Shown in pieces: positions 35,293 through 44,991 of a DNA stretch of 64,000 nt. Under the pieces are notes generated by a model. The model was given only the letters and a program-made list of their open reading frames with translations, was not told the origin of the DNA and did no database searches. The translations under genes and the position numbers were made by a program. Numbering within the stretch: position 1 is the stretch's first letter; each line of letters starts with the position of its first letter. The stretch comes from Methanococcoides orientis (lineage in GTDB: Archaea; Halobacteriota; Methanosarcinia; Methanosarcinales; Methanosarcinaceae). The stretch lies in assembly GCF_021184045.1 (NCBI RefSeq), contig NZ_CP073710.1:1808685-1872684 (forward strand), read 5' to 3'.

Positions 35293-37955
35293 AACTGAAA
35301 AGGGTACGTGTTGAGAACATTAGAAGCTACAAAGACCTTGACATAAGCTTTGAAGATGGAGTTACCGTGGTATCCGGTGTGAACGGGAGCGGTAAATCCA
35401 GCCTGCTGGAAGCATGTTTCACAGGACTTTTCGGTAGCCGCACCCTTTCAAAGGAATTCGTGCTTTCCGACCTTATCCGCAAGGGTGCAACAAAGGCATC
35501 CATTCTGGTCGATTTTGATAACAAAGGACATGAGTACAACATTGAGCAGGGGTACAAGATAAATCCCAGGACCGGAAGTGCATCCAACAACAAGTCGGTA
35601 TTCAAGATCGACGGGGATATCATGGTCGACCAGGCCAGCCAGACCTATGAAGCTGTAAAAGCACTTCTGAAAATGGACGAGGAAGCCTACAAGAACTGCG
35701 TGTACATCCGCCAGGGAGAGGTCGATGTATTGATCAATGCAAAGACAAAGGACCGGCAGCGGATGATCGATGACCTGCTCCAGATAGGGAAACTGGAAGA
35801 GTACAGGGAGCGTGCAGGTAGTGCGAGGAAAGGTGTGGGAAGACATCAGAGAGAAACAGACGCTCGCATCAAGGACAACGTTGCAGATATTGAAAATATT
35901 GAAAGCTCCAACCCATACCAGGTGCTCAATACAGTCAAAACTGAGATGAATGAGACCGGAGCGAAAATTACTGATTTTGAGTCTAAGAAAGAGCGTGCCA
36001 GAGGAATTGTGGAATCCATTGGGGAGAAGATAAGCAAATACACAGAAACCCAGGAGCAAAAGAAAGCGATCGATCTTGAGATAAAAGGCTTCAAGTCAAA
36101 GATAACGACAACATACAGTGAAATTGAGAGATCCAGGAACCTTGTTGGTTCCGGCAGGCAGGAAGTCCAGCAGCTTAAAAGTGCAACTGCCGACCTTTCC
36201 AAACAGATAAATGTTCCAGAAGATGCTGATATTGAGATTTATAGTGTATCCATAGAGAAAGAGGAGGTCAGTGCCCGGGATGTTGTCAGCAGCATTGTCA
36301 AAAAGAGGGAACTGGCACAAAGCAGTGAGCGATCGCAGAATGAATTCCTCCTTAACCTGAATGAACAGGTAAAGACGACATCCATTGCCATACAGAATAA
36401 GGAAGCCAAGATCAAAACCATTCAGGAAGATATTGAAAGGCTTTCTGCAGAAAGCAGGAAACTGGATGATGAGAACGCTAACAGATCAAAGGAAGCCTCT
36501 GAACTTGGATTCCCTGCTGATAAACTTGAAAATATAGAGGATATTGCTGAACTTCTGAGCATGAAGCAAAAACAGCTTCACGGAAAGGAAAGGGAAAGGT
36601 CTGCCACCCTTGCAGAGCTTGAGAAAAGGGTGAAGAAATCCAAGGAGCTACTGGACAAGGGACTGTGCCCCACCTGCGGACAGGACCTTAAAGGCTCAAA
36701 GATATGCGAAGAAACAGCAGTGGATGAAGAACAAAAGGCCGAGATGTTGGCCGAGCTCCAGAGCATACGTTCCGAACAGGCAGAAGTGGAAACAAAAGTG
36801 GAACGTGTCAGGAAAGCAAAGGAAATTGCAAAAAGGATCGTAGAGAACGATCACCTGACCCAGATAAAGAAGAAAGACATCGCTGCCAATGAGAAGCTGA
36901 TCGAAGAGAACCACAGGACCATCAGGGAAGAGAGGAAGAAGGAAAGTGGTCTTAAAGAGCAGATCACTGAGGTCACGATATCGATCAGGAAGATCAGGGA
37001 AGATATTATTTCCCTGGGAAAAGATGAAACTGCTGCGAGGGATTCTCACAAAGTTGTAAAAGAGAAGCTCGATGTTGCAAGAAATATACGAACTAACCAG
37101 CTTGAGATCAGTAAGGTCCAGAATGACATACAACGGTTACAGGACGGGATCAATAACGGGCTGGAAAAGGTCGGACTGTTCGAGGAGCAGATAAAGGATA
37201 GGAAGCAGCGTCTTGACCACCTGGAAAAGGTACTTGGCGATGTCAATATAGATAAGCTCCAGACCGAAAAGATGCAGTACGAAAGTGCGTACAAAAATAT
37301 CGTTTCCGAACTGGAAAGATCGAACCTGAGGATAAAGGAGCTTCACAAGGAAGTGGGGCGCGTCGAAGGAGAGATCAAGAGGCTTAATGAACTTAAGCAA
37401 AAGCACAAGTTGCTTACCAATAAGAAGGAGTTTCTGGCAGCCGTTTACAATGACGCGGAAGAGCTTGAGACCATGTACATACGACTGCGTGCTGAACTGC
37501 GTGCAAAGAATATTGATGCGCTTGACAGGTTACTCAATGAGATATTCTCTTTCATGTACACCAACAATGCATACTCGCACATCAAGCTTGACCAGGAATA
37601 CAATCTTACCATCTATGAAAAGGATGGCACTGCCCTTGAACCAAAATTGTTGAGCGGAGGCGAGAGAGCGATATTCAACCTTGTGCTGAGGTGCGCTATC
37701 TATCGTTTATTGTCACATTCACCCGGAACTACAGGCAGTTCAGAGCTCCCACCGCTGATACTGGACGAGCCCACCGTGTTCCTTGATCGCGGACACATCC
37801 ATCAGCTGATAAAACTTATCGACATGATGCGGGACATCGGTGTTGGACAGATCCTGATAGTATCACACGATGAATCACTGATCGATTCTGCAGACCATGT
37901 GTTCGTAGTTGAGAAAGACCCCATCACAAATAGTTCTTCCATTTCCGCAAAATGA
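35289..37955 (+). CDS. rad50: DNA double-strand break repair ATPase Rad50
   Basis: 888 residues. Walker A GVNGSGKSS (30-38), two long coiled coils, and the zinc hook CPTC (Cys460 and Cys463) at the middle. Near the end are the signature LLSGGERAIFNLVLR and Walker B LILDEPTVFLD, then the H-loop IVSHDE. It dimerises through the hook and works with Mre11 in end processing and tethering. Start GTG at 35289 overlaps the mre11 stop. Confidence 0.95.
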   Translation: MKLKRVRVENIRSYKDLDISFEDGVTVVSGVNGSGKSSLLEACFTGLFGSRTLSKEFVLSDLIRKGATKASILVDFDNKGHEYNIEQGYKINPRTGSASNNKSVFKIDGDIMVDQASQTYEAVKALLKMDEEAYKNCVYIRQGEVDVLINAKTKDRQRMIDDLLQIGKLEEYRERAGSARKGVGRHQRETDARIKDNVADIENIESSNPYQVLNTVKTEMNETGAKITDFESKKERARGIVESIGEKISKYTETQEQKKAIDLEIKGFKSKITTTYSEIERSRNLVGSGRQEVQQLKSATADLSKQINVPEDADIEIYSVSIEKEEVSARDVVSSIVKKRELAQSSERSQNEFLLNLNEQVKTTSIAIQNKEAKIKTIQEDIERLSAESRKLDDENANRSKEASELGFPADKLENIEDIAELLSMKQKQLHGKERERSATLAELEKRVKKSKELLDKGLCPTCGQDLKGSKICEETAVDEEQKAEMLAELQSIRSEQAEVETKVERVRKAKEIAKRIVENDHLTQIKKKDIAANEKLIEENHRTIREERKKESGLKEQITEVTISIRKIREDIISLGKDETAARDSHKVVKEKLDVARNIRTNQLEISKVQNDIQRLQDGINNGLEKVGLFEEQIKDRKQRLDHLEKVLGDVNIDKLQTEKMQYESAYKNIVSELERSNLRIKELHKEVGRVEGEIKRLNELKQKHKLLTNKKEFLAAVYNDAEELETMYIRLRAELRAKNIDALDRLLNEIFSFMYTNNAYSHIKLDQEYNLTIYEKDGTALEPKLLSGGERAIFNLVLRCAIYRLLSHSPGTTGSSELPPLILDEPTVFLDRGHIHQLIKLIDMMRDIGVGQILIVSHDESLIDSADHVFVVEKDPITNSSSISAK

Positions 37956-38066
37956 ACATCTTAAAGGAAAATTGTGACCATAAGATATATTATAGTTTTT
38001 ACCATTATTACTGGACAGGATAATGGTTTGGTATTAAAAGGGATCAAAAGGTTTGTGAGGTATTGA

Positions 38067-38837
38067 ATGAGCTCCGAAAACAGGGACTTTGTTATAGAAA
38101 GGCTTGAGCGAAAACTGACTGAAAAGGAAGAAGAGATAGAGACGATCAGCACCAAACTTCGTGATTCTATCATGAAGGAACTTCGCGAGAACCTGAAGAA
38201 TGACCTCGATATCAACAACCGTCTTGTCAAGATCGAGCAGAAGGTTCAGGAGCTTTCAAGCAATTTAAGTGGTGTTATGGATGAACTGCTCGACCAGAAA
38301 TCACAGATCAGGTCAATGAGCACAACCACTCGAAAAGAAGACACTGAGCCATTTAAAGTAACAGCAACACAAAATCCTTTCAACCCCCCTGCACCAAAAC
38401 CTGTTGAGGTTTCGGGGAAAAAAGGTCAGCTTGCAGATTCCCTGTTCGGTCAGAAAAAAGCTGTACCAACCACAATTCCTGAAAGGAACATAACTGAACC
38501 ACCTGTACCAAAGATGACAGTCCCTGAATCAAAAACATCTTCAGGATCACAGTGGAGCAAACTGGTAAACCCGAACGAGGTCAACATGGAGATCAGGGAA
38601 ATAAGGACCGAGAAACCTGCACAGGAGCAAACAAGAGATATACCATCCGAATACATTGTAGCGGATGGGATCGATGCGCCCCGGGACAGGAATTATTCAA
38701 GACCTCCGAAAGATGAATGTGAATATATCGTTGCGGAGGAAGGCAAACCTCCTCGTACTCGCTCAGAAACAGAGTACGAGACCGTAGAAGACCGTGATGA
38801 TGAAGATACTGTCGTCACAACGACCCGCAAAAAATAA
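38067..38837 (+). CDS. Unknown coiled-coil protein between rad50 and smc
   Basis: 256 residues of unrecognised family. Residues about 5-90 form a coiled coil (LERKLTEKEEEIETISTKL and following heptads). The middle is Pro/Thr-rich and probably disordered. The C-terminal part repeats a short motif: SEYIVADGIDAPRDR and CEYIVAEEGKPPRTR, followed by an acidic/basic tail ending VVTTTRKK. No membrane segment. It lies 110 bp after rad50 and 26 bp before smc, so cotranscription with smc-scpAB is likely and a chromosome-associated role is a fair guess only. Confidence 0.75.
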   Translation: MSSENRDFVIERLERKLTEKEEEIETISTKLRDSIMKELRENLKNDLDINNRLVKIEQKVQELSSNLSGVMDELLDQKSQIRSMSTTTRKEDTEPFKVTATQNPFNPPAPKPVEVSGKKGQLADSLFGQKKAVPTTIPERNITEPPVPKMTVPESKTSSGSQWSKLVNPNEVNMEIREIRTEKPAQEQTRDIPSEYIVADGIDAPRDRNYSRPPKDECEYIVAEEGKPPRTRSETEYETVEDRDDEDTVVTTTRKK

Positions 38838-38863
38838 TTTTAACTCGACGACAGAGGAATCAC

Positions 38864-41800
38864 GTGTACATCAAAGAAATTGAATTTACAAACTTCAAAT
38901 CTTTTGGGAAAAAAATAAAAATACCATTCTTTGATGATTTTACCACCATATCCGGACCAAACGGAAGTGGAAAATCCAATATCATCGACGGGATACTTTT
39001 TGTGCTCGGGCTTTCCAGCTCACGTACCCTGAGGGCTGAAAAACTGACAGACCTTATTTATAATGGTGATAAGGCAAAAAAACCTGATTTCGCACAGGTC
39101 ACGATAAAGTTCGATAATGCCGACCGTGAGATGCCTGTGGACGAAGAAGAGATCACCATCAGCAGGAAGATCAGGGAAACAGAGAACGGATATTATAGTT
39201 ATTTCTATTTCAACGGGAAAGCGGTCAGCCTTACAGACATCCACAACCACCTTGCAAAGGCACGTGTGACCCCTGAAGGCTATAATGTGGTCATGCAGGG
39301 TGATGTTACCCGTATCATCACCATGACAGCAGGTGAGCGCCGCAAGATCATCGATGAGATCGCCGGTGTTGCGGAATTCGACAACAAAAGAGACAGGGCC
39401 CTGAACGAACTGGAGATCGTCCGGGAACGTGTCGAAAGGGCTGACATATTAATAGAAGAGGTTGAGAAGCAGCTGGAGAAGCTCAAGGTCGAGCGTGACC
39501 AGGCTGTGAAGTACCAGAGCCTCAAACAGGAAAAAATGAAGTTCGAAGGCTTCGTACTTCTTGCAAAGCTCAAGGATGCAAAGGTGGAACTTGAGAACGT
39601 GAACCTGGACATAGATGCAAAAAAGGAAGTCCAGGAAAAATTGCAGCAAGCCCTTGAACAGAAGCAGGAAAAACTGGAAGAGCTTGAAAAAGAACTTCAA
39701 GAGCTTACCTCCGAGATCCAGAGGATGGGAGAGGACGAGCAGATCCAGGTCAAGAAGGACATCGAGGAGATAAAAGGAGAGGTCTCAAGATGTGTCAACA
39801 GCATAGAACTTGCAGATAATGAGATCGAAGACATTGATTCCAGGCGTAAGAAGGCGTTCCTTGATATCGAGCAAACGAAGAACAGGGTCAATGAAATAGA
39901 TTCAAAGCTGTCTGAGGAAACACTCCGTAAGGACAGTATCTTTTCAGAGATATCCGAAAGAAAGACCGAGAGAATGATCCTGCAAAGCAGGATAGCGGAT
40001 GTGGATGAGAAGTTCGCCCAGACCAGAGATGAGCTTACAACGTTCAAGAATGAACTGGAAAATTTCAGGAACGACAAGAGCGAGCTGATGCGACAGGAAG
40101 ATCGCCTGCTTGACTCCCTGAGAAGAAGGTCAGCAGAAGTAAGGGATATCGAGAACGAGATAGAGGATGCAAAGGTTAAAGCACAATCATCAGACAGCGA
40201 TACAAAGTCTGCGCAATATGAGATAGAAAAAAATACCGAGCAGATAAATTCCCTGACAAAGGACCTTGATGACCTTGAAAGCAATCGTTTCCAGATAAAG
40301 ACCGTAGTAACAGACCTTGAAGCTACGCTCAGAAAACAGCAGCAGGATTACGCAATGCTGGAAGCGCGTGTCCGTGCGGCAGAGGATACCAGCAATTATT
40401 CCAAAGCTGTGGACATGATAATCGCCGAGAAGAAACACCACGGACTTCCCGGAATCTACGGCACCATCGCCGAACTTGGAAGCGTGGACCAGAAATATTC
40501 CACAGCACTTGGTGTTGCAGCAGGCGGACGTATGCAGGCGATCGTTGTGGAAACTGACCAGGACGCATCACGTGGCATACAGTTTTTGAAACAGCAGCGC
40601 GGAGGACGTGCAACCTTCCTGCCACTTAACAAGATGGAGGCAAGGCGGCCTTACAAGGACCTTTCCGACCGCCAGGGCGTCATCGGCTATGCCATTGACC
40701 TGATCGACTTTGACCCAAAGTTCGAGGCTGCATACTGGTACGTATTCAGGGACACACTTATTGTTGACACACTTGAGAATGCACGCCGCCTCATCGGCGG
40801 TCTTCGCATGGTCACACTCGAAGGAGAGGTCATTGAAAAGAGCGGTGCAATGACCGGAGGATCCATGCAAAGGAAATCTGGACTCTCATTTGCAGCCTCT
40901 GAAAAGGACAAGCTCATAAAGATCGCTGAAAAACTTACCGAATTTGAGTCAAGACGCAATACTGCGATCAAGAAGCTGGACAGCGTTGAGAGCCATATTG
41001 CGGATATTAACCGTGAGATCCATGAGCTGGAGAAGGAGATCTCAAAGAAGGAAATGATCTTTGAGGAGATAGGCAGCAGGGCAGAACGCCTCAGCCAGCT
41101 GATCGAGGACAAGAACAGCGAACTTTCAGAGATAGAAGAACAGCGCTCGAAGCTCCGCGAAGAAATGGAACTGGTCGTTTCCCAAAAGAATGAGAAGGAT
41201 GAGAAGTCCGGGGAACTGGAAGAGAAGATCGCCGTCATTGAGGAGAAGCTTTCCGAATCAGAGATACCTGAACTTAACAAACAGGCTGAACGCATCGATG
41301 AAGAGATGCGCAGGCTGGACGGACGTATCCGTGACATTGAAGCTGACATCAATGCACTGAACCTTGACCGCGAGTATGCTTCATCCAGGATAGAAGACAG
41401 TCGCCAGCTTGTCAAGGAAATGGATGAAAAGAGATCCACACACCGTGAACGTGTGGACGGCTTTAAAGCGAAGATAACCGAGCTGGAAGCCACCCTTCAG
41501 AGCAAGCAGCAGCGTGAACAGGAACTTACGGAAGAACTTAAGGAGATGCAACAGAAACGCGCCATTAAGCAAACAGAGTATAACGCTGCGGAAAAGGATC
41601 TTCTTGCCACCAGATCGAGACTGGACGATGCTGACAAGACAATGATGGCACTGGAAGCCACACTGAGTGCCCTTGTTGACCAGACAAAAGACCTGAAGGA
41701 AGAACTGGACAGGCGCGGCATCGAAGAGGTCGAAGATGTGCCAAATTACGAGACCGTCAGCACAAGGATAGCATCCATAGAAAAGGCTATGGAAAGGCTT

Positions 41801-42388
41801 GAACCTGTGAACATGAGAGCCATTGATGAGTACGACGAGGTTGATGCAAGAGTTGTGGACCTTAAGACCAGAAGAGCCATCCTCTTCAATGAAAGGGAGC
41901 AGATCCTCGACCGTATCGACCAGTATGAGACCCTGAAGAAAGATGCTTTCATGGAAACATACAACGGCATCAATGAACCTTTCAAAGAGATATTCAACGA
42001 GCTTTCCGATGGTAGCGGAGAACTCGTACTTGATGATTACGAAGATCCTTTCAATGGAGGACTGACACTTCGGGCACAGCCAAAAGAGAAAACGCTCCAG
42101 CGTCTGGAAGCGATGTCAGGTGGAGAGAAAAGTCTTACCGCCCTGGCTTTCGTGTTCGCTATCCAGCAATACCGCCCGGCTCCATTCTATGCATTTGACG
42201 AGATCGACATGTTCCTTGACGGTGCAAATGCAGACAGGGTCGCCCAGCGTGTTAAAAAGGCCGGAACAAAAGCACAGTTCATTGTAGTATCCCTGCGTAA
42301 ACCGATGATCGAAGCGGCTGAACGTACCATCGGTGTCACCATGCAGGAGAACAATATCACGAGCATTACGGGTGTGAAATTACGTTGA
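38864..42388 (+). CDS. smc: Chromosome segregation protein SMC
   Basis: 1174 residues, full length. Walker A GPNGSGKSN (31-39), two coiled-coil arms, a hinge around residues 510-670 (GLPGIYGTIAELGSVDQKYS, then GALTGGSMQ-like GAMTGGSMQRKSG at its end), the signature MSGGEKSLTALAF and Walker B YAFDEIDMFLD near the end. GTG start at 38864 (MYIKEIEFTNFKSF). With ScpA and ScpB it organises chromosomes. The stop overlaps the TTG start of scpA. Confidence 0.96.
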   Translation: MYIKEIEFTNFKSFGKKIKIPFFDDFTTISGPNGSGKSNIIDGILFVLGLSSSRTLRAEKLTDLIYNGDKAKKPDFAQVTIKFDNADREMPVDEEEITISRKIRETENGYYSYFYFNGKAVSLTDIHNHLAKARVTPEGYNVVMQGDVTRIITMTAGERRKIIDEIAGVAEFDNKRDRALNELEIVRERVERADILIEEVEKQLEKLKVERDQAVKYQSLKQEKMKFEGFVLLAKLKDAKVELENVNLDIDAKKEVQEKLQQALEQKQEKLEELEKELQELTSEIQRMGEDEQIQVKKDIEEIKGEVSRCVNSIELADNEIEDIDSRRKKAFLDIEQTKNRVNEIDSKLSEETLRKDSIFSEISERKTERMILQSRIADVDEKFAQTRDELTTFKNELENFRNDKSELMRQEDRLLDSLRRRSAEVRDIENEIEDAKVKAQSSDSDTKSAQYEIEKNTEQINSLTKDLDDLESNRFQIKTVVTDLEATLRKQQQDYAMLEARVRAAEDTSNYSKAVDMIIAEKKHHGLPGIYGTIAELGSVDQKYSTALGVAAGGRMQAIVVETDQDASRGIQFLKQQRGGRATFLPLNKMEARRPYKDLSDRQGVIGYAIDLIDFDPKFEAAYWYVFRDTLIVDTLENARRLIGGLRMVTLEGEVIEKSGAMTGGSMQRKSGLSFAASEKDKLIKIAEKLTEFESRRNTAIKKLDSVESHIADINREIHELEKEISKKEMIFEEIGSRAERLSQLIEDKNSELSEIEEQRSKLREEMELVVSQKNEKDEKSGELEEKIAVIEEKLSESEIPELNKQAERIDEEMRRLDGRIRDIEADINALNLDREYASSRIEDSRQLVKEMDEKRSTHRERVDGFKAKITELEATLQSKQQREQELTEELKEMQQKRAIKQTEYNAAEKDLLATRSRLDDADKTMMALEATLSALVDQTKDLKEELDRRGIEEVEDVPNYETVSTRIASIEKAMERLEPVNMRAIDEYDEVDARVVDLKTRRAILFNEREQILDRIDQYETLKKDAFMETYNGINEPFKEIFNELSDGSGELVLDDYEDPFNGGLTLRAQPKEKTLQRLEAMSGGEKSLTALAFVFAIQQYRPAPFYAFDEIDMFLDGANADRVAQRVKKAGTKAQFIVVSLRKPMIEAAERTIGVTMQENNITSITGVKLR

Positions 42389-43206
42389 ACGATCTTTCTG
42401 AAAATATAGAGGAAAGCGAAAGCAATATCCAGAAGATCACCAGCATCTCCGACAGCTCTGTTGACCCGGAATTTTTGGAAACACTCCGAAGCCTCGGTGT
42501 TGATGAATCCCTTATAGAGTTTTCAGATGATGTACTCTGCGAACCCGTGGAGATCTTCGTAAATCTTGCCAAGAACGGCGACATCAACCCATGGGACATC
42601 GATATCGTCCAGGCTACAGACAAGTTCCTTGCATACATTGAAGATATGAAGCTCATGGACCTGAGGATATCGGGCAGAACACTTTTGTATGCAGCCATAC
42701 TCCTCAGGATGAAATCAACAGGTATCGTTCAGGAAGAAGAGGAGGAAGAGGAAGATTTCCTGGACGACGACATGGATTTCTATGAAATTGAAGAATACCC
42801 AGTCCCAAAACTGCCCATCCGCCGTACTGCGACACGACCTGTAACCCTCCAGGAGCTTATTACGGAACTTAAAAAAGCAGAGAAGGTAGAGACCAGAAGA
42901 AAGGACAGAAGAATACGCCATCGTATCGAGGTAATGGACAGGGCGACCACAGATGATGTGCTTGGTATCGCGCATGAGGAAGACATCAGGGGCAGGGTGG
43001 ACACCCTTTATGAGTATCTCGAAGAGCTGTTCAGGGATAGAGAAGAAGTTCTTTTCTCGGACCTTATCGATAATTCCAACAGCCGCTCCGAAAAGATGAT
43101 GACATACATTTCACTTCTGTTCCTTGCAGCTGAAAAGAGAGTATGGTTATCACAGGAAGAACTTTTTGGCGAGCTATATGTCCATCAGGGTTGCGCCATC
43201 GAATGA
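42385..43206 (+). CDS. scpA: Segregation and condensation protein A
   Basis: 273 residues from a TTG start that overlaps the smc stop (TTGA). Kleisin features: FVNLAKNGDINPWDIDIVQATDKFLAYIEDMKLMDLRISGRTLLYAAILLRMKS in the N-terminal part, an acidic linker (EEEEEEDFLDDD), and a C-terminal winged helix. It bridges the SMC heads. A start further inside is possible because the first 30 residues are poorly typical. Confidence 0.9.
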   Translation: MNDLSENIEESESNIQKITSISDSSVDPEFLETLRSLGVDESLIEFSDDVLCEPVEIFVNLAKNGDINPWDIDIVQATDKFLAYIEDMKLMDLRISGRTLLYAAILLRMKSTGIVQEEEEEEEDFLDDDMDFYEIEEYPVPKLPIRRTATRPVTLQELITELKKAEKVETRRKDRRIRHRIEVMDRATTDDVLGIAHEEDIRGRVDTLYEYLEELFRDREEVLFSDLIDNSNSRSEKMMTYISLLFLAAEKRVWLSQEELFGELYVHQGCAIE

Positions 43207-43222
43207 TTTTGAAGAGGAAAAT

Positions 43223-44326
43223 ATGAACGACAAGGAGATCATAGAAGCCGTACTTTTTGCGGCAGGGGGAGCTGTTGACACCCAGACGCTCGCGAAGGTC
43301 GTTAATAAGTCAGCAAAGACCATCACACCCGTTATCCAGACCCTTATGGAAGAGTATTCAGCAAGAGACTGCGGCATGGAGATCGTTGACCTTGGCGGAC
43401 GTTATGTGATGCAGGTCAACCCGAAGTATACCGATCTTGTAAGCCCGGTGGCTCCAAAAGAATTGAGAGCTCCGATCCTGCGTACGCTTTCCATGATAGC
43501 TTACCACCAGCCAGTGGTCCAGTCAGAGCTTGTGGACATGAGAGGCAATTCAACATACGACCACATACGTGAGCTTAAAGAAAGAGGATTTATCGAAGCA
43601 GTCCCTCACGGAAGGACAAAACTGCTCCAGACAACACCGCTTTTCGCAGATTATTTCGGACTTAGCTCCAACGATCCGGAATCCATAAAGAAAAGGATCG
43701 TTGACCTTTCCCGGCAGCAGAGCGGGAAAGAAGGGCTTGACAGGTGGCTTGGAAGGAAGTTCGTGGGCATCACCCCCATGTACAGGTCACTTGCGGATCT
43801 TTGCGGGATCAAGGATTACAGGATCATCAATGCCTATAACCCTACAGAAGAAGAGCTTGAGAGCCTTGCAGATGTGTTTAAGCTGGTAGTCTCCAGAGGC
43901 TATGAGGAAAAGGTCAGTAAATTTTACGATGGGGAGATAATCGAGGTCAGATCCACTACATTTGGCGACATAATCGATGCCATAAACGCACTTGAGAGCA
44001 TTGCAGATCCTGAAAAATCAAAGGAGAACATCGAACTGATAACAGATCTGCGTGACAGGTATGTATCAAAGGCGCTGGTCATCAGCAAGAAGGTGAAACC
44101 TGCAACAGATATGATCGCACGTATCGTCAGCGACCTGAGGCTTGGAGTTTCTGCAGAAGGTTGTGTCATAGCGCCCGATTATGGCACATCCAGTGAGGGA
44201 GTGAACATCTCCGAAGGAGCTGATATCCTTGTCCCGACACACTCAAAGGTGGACGGAGACATTGTGGACAGGGTCTGCAGGAAATATGATGCTATCATAG
44301 ATGGCCTGAAAGATCTTGAAAAATAA
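43223..44326 (+). CDS. scpB: Segregation and condensation protein B with a large C-terminal extension
   Basis: 367 residues from the ATG at 43223 (MNDKEIIEAVLFAAGGAV) preceded by GAGGAAA. Residues 1 to about 170 are the usual tandem winged helices (LRTLSMIAYHQPVVQSELVDMRG, ELKERGFIEAV, LQTTPLFADYFGLSS). Residues about 175-367 are additional: a helical part with GLDRWLGRKFVGITPMYRSLADL and a C-terminal domain ending VDRVCRKYDAIIDGLKDLEK. Ordinary ScpB is about 180-200 residues. The extension is not recognised; part of it (VISKKVKPATDMIARIV) has an RNA-binding Nop-like feel but this is weak. Confidence 0.88.
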   Translation: MNDKEIIEAVLFAAGGAVDTQTLAKVVNKSAKTITPVIQTLMEEYSARDCGMEIVDLGGRYVMQVNPKYTDLVSPVAPKELRAPILRTLSMIAYHQPVVQSELVDMRGNSTYDHIRELKERGFIEAVPHGRTKLLQTTPLFADYFGLSSNDPESIKKRIVDLSRQQSGKEGLDRWLGRKFVGITPMYRSLADLCGIKDYRIINAYNPTEEELESLADVFKLVVSRGYEEKVSKFYDGEIIEVRSTTFGDIIDAINALESIADPEKSKENIELITDLRDRYVSKALVISKKVKPATDMIARIVSDLRLGVSAEGCVIAPDYGTSSEGVNISEGADILVPTHSKVDGDIVDRVCRKYDAIIDGLKDLEK

Positions 44327-44439
44327 CAAAATTAACACCTTTTTAAATGACGTTTAAATAGATATATAAAGAAAAGGGTATAAGCTTATATACTGTATTG
44401 GCAAATATACCCACCCTTAAATACTGAGGATCAAAGAAT

Positions 44440-44991
44440 ATGACGGAATATAATATCAAGATAGAGAACGTGGTTGCGTCAACCAAACTTGCTGAAGAAT
44501 TCGACCTTACAAAGATAGAAGCGGAATTCGAAGGCGCAGAATACAACAAACAGAAGTTCCCGGGACTTGTATATCGCGTTTCCGATCCAAAAGCTGCATT
44601 CCTTGTATTCACATCCGGAAAAGTAGTATGTACAGGTGCAAAGAACGTCGCAGACGTACACACAGTCATCGGAGATATGGCAAAGAAGCTCAATGGCATC
44701 GGGATCGACACCCTTGCTGAACCGGAGATCACAGTACAGAACATCGTTGCTTCAGCTGACCTTAAAGCAGTGCTCAACCTTAATGCAATTGCTATCGGAC
44801 TCGGTCTTGAGAACATCGAGTACGAGCCAGAACAGTTCCCAGGTCTTGTTTACAGGATCGATGAACCAAAGGTTGTCGTACTGATCTTCAGTTCCGGAAA
44901 ACTTGTGGTCACAGGTGGAAAATCCCCTGAGAACTGCGAGGAAGGAGTCGAGGTCGTAAGACAGCAACTTGACAATATGGGACTTTTGTAA
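44440..44991 (+). CDS. tbp: TATA-box binding protein
   Basis: 183 residues, two imperfect repeats of the TBP saddle: [18 protein letters not shown] ... [29 protein letters not shown] and [18 protein letters not shown] ... [29 protein letters not shown]. General transcription factor for all archaeal promoters. Its own TATA-like elements lie at about 44354-44365 and 44384-44393. aglJ begins immediately after its stop. Confidence 0.96.
   Translation: MTEYNIKIENVVASTKLAEEFDLTKIEAEFEGAEYNKQKFPGLVYRVSDPKAAFLVFTSGKVVCTGAKNVADVHTVIGDMAKKLNGIGIDTLAEPEITVQNIVASADLKAVLNLNAIAIGLGLENIEYEPEQFPGLVYRIDEPKVVVLIFSSGKLVVTGGKSPENCEEGVEVVRQQLDNMGLL

Noticed and set aside
40687..41493. 268-codon Ser/Leu-rich minus-strand frame inside smc
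   Set aside because: A typical shadow of coiled-coil coding sequence (Glu/Lys codons read backwards give Ser/Phe/Leu).
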